The notes under the pieces were generated by a model. That model had not been told where the DNA came from and did not search any database. It saw nothing but the letters and a program-made list of their open reading frames with translations. From positions 187,702,930-187,766,929 of the forward strand of contig OY856188.1 of the NCBI GenBank assembly GCA_963693315.1: 64,000 bases of DNA, read 5' to 3'. Source of the DNA: Diogma glabrata (lineage: Eukaryota; Arthropoda; Insecta; Diptera; Cylindrotomidae). The translations under genes were made by a program, and so were the position numbers. Positions 58,860 through 64,000 of the stretch are shown in pieces. Each line of letters begins with the position of its first letter. Positions within the stretch are counted from its first letter, which is position 1.

Positions 58860-59195
58860 ATGATATCGTATAATAGTAACAATTTTGAATAAGATGTAAA
58901 AATATTCAGAAATAAATATTGAGGTATATAAGCAATAATATTGAACAAAAACGTCAAAATATTCAGGAACAATTAATGAGGTATATCAGCATCCATTTTT
59001 ATCAAACGTCAAAATATTAATAAGCTGGTATGGCGGCAGCCATTTTGAACCAAAACGTCAAAATCTTAACGAACAAATAATGTGGTATGACAACAACAAT
59101 TTTAAACAAGATGTCAAAACGTTTATAAGACAGCAATGTTGTATAATGGCATCCGCTTTATTCAAGGTGTCAAAAATATTCATCAACAAACAATA
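58860..59195 (+). repeat. Diverged ~57-bp tandem array, ~6 units
   Basis: Each unit keeps GGTAT-A--AGCAA...TTGAACAAAACGTCAAAATATT then CAGGAACAATAATG-like text; the most conserved part is ACGTCAAAATATT (near 58890, 58952, 59006, 59060, 59114 and 59166). Confidence 0.65.
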
Positions 59196-59989
59196 ATGAA
59201 GCACCACAATAGTTTTCTCCAAATTAACAATTTCCAATTCAATTTCGATCTCTATCTTTCAGCAACAGCGTTAGCGACCACCCTGAAAATGTTTATACCC
59301 AAGCACAAATGTCACTCTTCTCGAATCACAACGTGGTTCTACTATTAAAATTCCAAAATTATTTAAAAACTTTTCTATGTTTTATTATTATTTTTTTTTG
59401 TTTCACTAAACAAATTTGCTTGTACAATATTCACTTATTATTCTAATTTATTATTTTAAATAACAACCTTTTTTTCTGTGGAGCTGTTACCTCAGACTAC
59501 GAGGACTGACAAGAGAGAGAGTTTTGATTACTGGAGTCTTATGTATACCACCTATTGTTAGTCCTTGCTCTTCCCTCCATCTTGCCATCTCAACATCCGG
59601 CATATTAAGAAAAAATCAAAGAACAATCAACTCGCTGTTATCCGATAGATGAAGTCAGACGTTCATGAGTCCAAAACTAGGTGGATTCACGCGTTTTAAT
59701 GAGTTCGACAATAGATGGAGGCAGGCGCAACATGATCAACAACAGGTGGTGCCAGATCTCAGGCAACCATAACATTATTGACAGATTCTATTTAAAAAGC
59801 AACGATTTTTCAAGAAAAGTCTTTCTTTTTGATTAACATCCATAGGCAAATCAGAGTAGAAACTAGCAATAACATCAATCATTAAAAGATCAATGCAAGA
59901 TTCCACCCTGATTTGTAAATGTTTATTCGTAGTAATTTTTTCTTTGCTTAAAAATAAACTTTTCCAACGGGTCAGACAATTCGGTTAAC
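59196..59989. other. Unassigned, with a GC-richer patch 59470-59760
   Basis: The patch reads on the minus strand through a 38-codon ORF starting MPDVEMARWREEQGL and ending at a donor-like CTGAG/GTAACA (59485). TGGCACCACCTGTTGTTGAT lies upstream. It could be a promoter/first exon or a transposon piece; not decided. Confidence 0.3.
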
Positions 59990-60145
59990 GTAAACGACAT
60001 TTAGGCTGATACTCATAGAGAGCTTTAAATAAACCTATAAGTCATAATAACCTTTAGGCTGATACACATAGAAAGCTTTGAATAACTATATGTCATTAAA
60101 TTTGTTTAAAAATAACTTTAGGCTGATTCTCATAGAAAGCAGGTA
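59990..60145 (+). repeat. Three spaced copies of TTTAGGCTGATACTCATAGA
   Basis: Copies of TTTAGGCTGAT-C-CATAGAAAGC at ~60000, 60053 and 60118, each followed by AT-rich text with TTTAAATAA/TTGAATAA. Confidence 0.8.
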
Positions 60146-60309
60146 GAAGGTAAAAGTTAGTCAACATTTAAAATTTATATGAGTAATAATTTTCTTTTAT
60201 TTATAGGAAAAGTGATGCGGCATCTCGATTGTAACAACTTCTAGGAATTGGTAATAACACTCCAATATAGAGCAAAGGCCTGGGTGTAACTTTTGATAAG
60301 CCACTTATC

Positions 60310-60610
60310 TGCGATCCAGATGGATCACTCACAGAAAATGATGCATGTGCTGCTGTCTATTTCAGTAATAAAGATCTTTAAATAAAATTTACGCTTGGTA
60401 ATATAGCACAGTTTTTCAGGCTGCATTATTTGCTATCAGTAGCAGGGCCATTAATATTACTCTAAAAATTCAAGGACAAGCGGCTATAAAAGCTCTGCGA
60501 TATTATTAAGTCAAAAATAGTGAAACAATGCTCTAAGTCCTTGAATTATCTCGAACTCAACAACAGCTTATCACTGGTGTGAATAACAAGGGGGAGTGTA
60601 GTATAGCAAT
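60310..60610 (+). pseudogene. LINE RNase H domain remnant
   Basis: Reads DPDGSLTENDACAAVYFSNK (TDGS motif), then in another frame AQFFQAALFAISSRAINITL, IQGQAAIKALRYY (SDSQAA-KAL region) and NSETML-VLELSRTQQQ. Order and wording match the RNase H of R1/I/Jockey-type LINEs, but the first Asp context is changed, SDSQ is lost and stops interrupt. No RT is found beside it. Confidence 0.6.
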
Positions 60611-62756
60611 TTAGTTGCATAAGGTAGTGTGATAAGTTCGAACAGGTTCTTCTTCGATGCATCGACTCCCAATAGAGGAACACAAAGAGCTGAATAGTCT
60701 CAAAGACTCAGTATTCATTACAATTTAAAAATTCCAAATATTATCACTGGTTTATCTTTATGTAACCCATCAAAATTTACATAGTTTACGAATCGAAACA
60801 AGCGTCTGAAACACTAAACACTTACACAATAAATGATTTTCGTAATCAATACAAATTCTATTTGCTAATGCTGACATTGTTGTCTAAAACAAAATTTTAC
60901 ATTGATACCTAGGTGTAGTCTAAGCATATCCTGGCCTCCACAGCTGGTACTGGGTGGTTGGCGTTTATCTGGACTACGCGCATATATTTAGCACATTTAA
61001 TTAAAGATCGGTAGCTCTTCTTTTAACGTAGATATACTTTTCGTTTTCCTCTTTCCTGCTTAACATACTTCAATGTTGCTAAAATCTCTAGCACCGATTT
61101 ACAAATTATAATTACCCCAAAAATGCAAACCAAAGTTTCATTATTTTCTTTGTGCGTACAGCGGCACCACACACAGTGTTAATATTCATAAAAATTAGGG
61201 TTGTTTAAAATAAAACCACAAGTAATTGATATACAATGTCTTTATTCTGTTAACCAAAAAACCCGTCTACCCTAATAAATTGTTTCGTTCATACATATAG
61301 CCTTACAATTTTGTGTCTTAAATGAAGAGAATTGTATCTGTACGATTCTTTAAAAAAATTAGAACTAAAGAAAAATGGCACAGGAATAATTGGTAATTGT
61401 AACATAAAAATAATCTACTTTAAACTTTTACCATAGAGAATTATTTGATAATTATACAATTCTTTATGCTTTCACTATTTCATTATGGAATTGTGCATTG
61501 CGGATACTGTGTGTGATACTTGTCTACCATTAAAATATTACTTTTGTTTTTGGAGAAATTTCTAATTAAATTTTCTAATTTTAAAAATCTCTGAACATTG
61601 TTATGCTGTTGTATTTACCTTTAGTTTAAAAATTTTATGAAAAGAAATCGATTAGTTAACATAACGCCGTTTTTAGAATCAAAACAGAATAGGTGAAAAT
61701 TAGTTCTATGAACGCTTATTTGTAATATCAATAAAGAGTGATTATTGAACTCCTTTCGTTGGCTCAATGTACAATTAATTAATATTATTAATGTTTTCAT
61801 AATATTAATGAATTGTGTATTATTATTAATACAGTTACAAATTTTTTTGATTTTTTCCAGTGTATGTAGAGACAAAACTGTTTCATTTTGATATTTTATT
61901 TCAACAAGATTCTTTTTGATTTCATAAGGCCGAGATTACATCAAACCATTCCCATAGAATTTAAATATTTCATGTAATGTCTATAACCAGTTTATTTTTA
62001 ACACTTTTTAATTTATCTCTTTCTATTTTATTTTTATTACAATTTGAGTTTTCGGACAAAATCCATTTTGTTAATTGAATTGTAGATTGTTTACATTCAT
62101 TATTTCAATGTTACGTTGAGACGATAAGCTAAGGCTGTTTGAATTTTACTTTTCTTATGAAGTGATTATGACGTGACCTTCATTTTTGATTGATGAATTA
62201 TTAAAAATTCATTTTCTTTCAGATTCATCCTTTGAATTTTTTATTTCAGACTACAATTTGTAACAATTCTTTTGCTCATATCAATCATGTCGTATAATTT
62301 TTTTTTCAAATCTTTCTTAACTAATTGAATTTCTTTCATAAAATTGGTTATTACAGCTGTTTAAGTTGAAACATAAAGCGCGTTGTTAATACGTTATAAC
62401 GTATATTGTACGTTGATTTCAAAAGCAAACTGTTGTTGGTTGTAGTGGGTGATAGCAATCGGACTGAATCTAATTTCAAAGATTTATATTATAATATTCA
62501 ATAACTAAAAAAATCTTGTCGTTTAAAATTATGTCTCCTGTGGTTTTGAAGTTTGAGTGTTGGTGTTGAACCAACTTTTCTCCACTTCCCTCTTGGTAGT
62601 GAATACTGGATAACTTTAAACGATCCGTTCGCTTTCAGGACATCCTCTAAATAACCAAAATAACCAGAAAACCCTAACCAAATACTCCACTTTCCTCTTG
62701 TTAAAACCATTGTTGAAAACCTCTTCCTATCTTTTCACTGGGTTGGATCATTGTGT
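60611..62756. other. AT-rich stretch, no gene seen
   Basis: Short ORFs only. The minus ORF at 62498-62710 has an internal RGKW duplication but no family features. Confidence 0.45.
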
Positions 62757-62842
62757 CTTTTAATACAATGTAATGTGTTGTAGGAATTACAATATGTATC
62801 ACAATTCAACCAAAAATTCTTTCAAGACCTAAATTCCACAAC
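62757..62842 (-). mobile_element. LINE 3'-end fragment, third copy
   Basis: Reverse-complement match to the tails at 18630-18733 and 28480-28594: AATGTGTTG, TAGGAATTACAATATGT, CACAAT, CAAGACC, CCACAAC. The poly(A) survives only as a short TTTTAA. Confidence 0.65.
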
Positions 62843-63657
62843 AAAATGTGTTGTAAAGTGTTTGTGGACGCAAATATTTTGTTTGTTTTGTTTTTTTTAA
62901 AGAAGAGATAACTAAACAATAACTCCTAATACATAATAAATTATGACATAGGCTAAAATTTATGATAGAATTGAGAAAATAAAAACACAAGAGGTAAAAA
63001 GAAAGCCTTTTAAAAAATTTGTAGTAACCTTACTAAACTTTTGTTGCCAATAGTCCAGCAAATGGCACAGTCCTTGATAAAGTGATGTACTATATTCCTC
63101 GATGATTAAAGCCAACAAATGGAGTTATATGAAGCTTGGCTCGTTCATCATCAATGATTTGGCAAAAACTAAGATTGCGGGACCACCGTTGAAAATAGAG
63201 TTTATTCGCCAACACCCCTAAGATATCACCTTGGCTAGTGACAAATGATAAGTCACGGCGAATACCAATGATATTTGTTATCTCACATTAGCTCATATAC
63301 CAATAGCAGAGACTGGTGTATGCAGGGTTATCACACCCGTACATCCAAAGTGGAAAAAAAAATTACAAATCAGCAAAAACTGATCCCTCCCTGCATCAAA
63401 ACTGATCCTTTTCATGCGTCAAAACTCATCCATCGATGCGTCAATCGTCCAAATGCTCCAAATTCAGGGTTTCTGGAACTGACTCTATCCTCAAGCAGAG
63501 TTCTAATCGTTGCCGGATGATCCAACTTGGCTCACCTGGCAGATTGGGAAATATCGGGCAATAAATTTTCGAGAGCTGAGCGACATAAAATTGCAAGCAC
63601 TTTATAAAGGCTGATTTTTTAATATTATATCATATATATTGAGTAGAGAAGTTGTCT
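62843..63657. other. Unassigned stretch, no gene seen
   Basis: Composition is a little less AT-rich at 63040-63600, with GCATCAAAACTGATCC-type short repeats (63399, 63418, 63440). No motif could be assigned. Confidence 0.4.
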
Positions 63658-64000
63658 TCAGTCAGTCAGCTGGATTCGTTAGCGTTTGGAGTGGGTGGGG
63701 ATCCAATGTTGTAAAAAAAACAAGTATCTTGCAACTACTTTTTAAAACCTGAAAATTCGTTTGAGAGCAGAATATTAATTGAAAATAGGTTTTTTGATAG
63801 TCAGTCACTCCAATCCTGTAAACGAACGCGTCAGTCACGTTGAAGTTGTAAAAAAACGGTACATCGTGCAAGTTCTTTATAAAATCTGAAATTTAGTATA
63901 CAGGTGAAAAATATTATTATAATTACAAAAAATGTAGTCTGTCAGTTTACTTCTGTAACAAATGCCGTCAGTCGCAAATAAAAGGTTGCCGTTTTGTAAT
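63658..64000 (+). repeat. Diverged ~140-bp tandem repeat running off the window
   Basis: Units begin with TCAGTCAGTCAGCTGG (63660), TCAGTCACTCCAATCC (63802) and GTCTGTCAGTTTACTTC (63939). The first two share GTTGTAAAAAAA...CTTGCAA/GTGCAAG...TTTTTAAAACCTGAAAATT-like text. Confidence 0.6.

Noticed and set aside
62498..62710. 70-codon ORF with duplicated RGKW
   Set aside because: Duplication is a short local repeat; no splice sites or family features support it.

Overview
The window looks like a piece of an arthropod (probably insect) chromosome. It is strongly AT-rich, carries long (TA)n tracts, and is packed with non-LTR retrotransposons and foldback elements. I found no bacterial features. 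The only host coding sequence I can support is one short exon on the minus strand at 54770-54833. It encodes the highly conserved N terminus of diacylglycerol lipase (DAGL alpha / inaE) and has a good acceptor and branch point directly before the ATG. No further DAGL exon is recognisable to the left, so most of the window may be intronic.

Layout. 0-6 kb: the 3' part of an RTE-like LINE, three (TA)n tracts, a 0.57 kb foldback running into a 200-N gap. 5.9-18.2 kb: one ancient Jockey-clade LINE on the minus strand, broken by nested insertions that can be read as strata. A TA-flanked MITE (7449-12369) split its ORF2; a nearly full-length Jockey element (7593-12055, + strand, 11-bp target duplication) then landed in that MITE; and a CR1-group LINE (13192-17832, minus) with two uninterrupted ORFs landed at the ORF1/ORF2 junction. 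18.5-29.7 kb: truncated LINE 3' ends, a Ty3/gypsy pol remnant, several foldbacks, a tRNA-like SINE, a 111-bp hAT-type MITE with a perfect 8-bp duplication, and a Cys-rich fragment. 32.3-41.2 kb: two arrays of a ~285-bp unit in opposite orientation, flanking a core of direct repeats, hairpins and minisatellites. 42-52 kb: GGCC-rich repeats, a decayed R1-like LINE, a dispersed AT-rich repeat family and a 5'-truncated RTE-like LINE. 53.1-54.8 kb: a pogo-like non-autonomous element with a foldback inside it, ending ~120 bp from the DAGL exon. 55-64 kb: mostly unrecognised AT-rich DNA with a third copy of the dispersed repeat, a hairpin whose arms look like LTR ends facing each other with two tRNA-derived primer-binding sites between them, tandem repeats and a decayed RNase H remnant.

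The genes do not form a pathway. Two ORFs of one LINE (16565-17512 and 13640-16525) could together form a retrotransposition RNP. All other element ORFs carry visible lesions or are fragments. Calls rest on translated motifs and repeat geometry read by eye; no searches were run.
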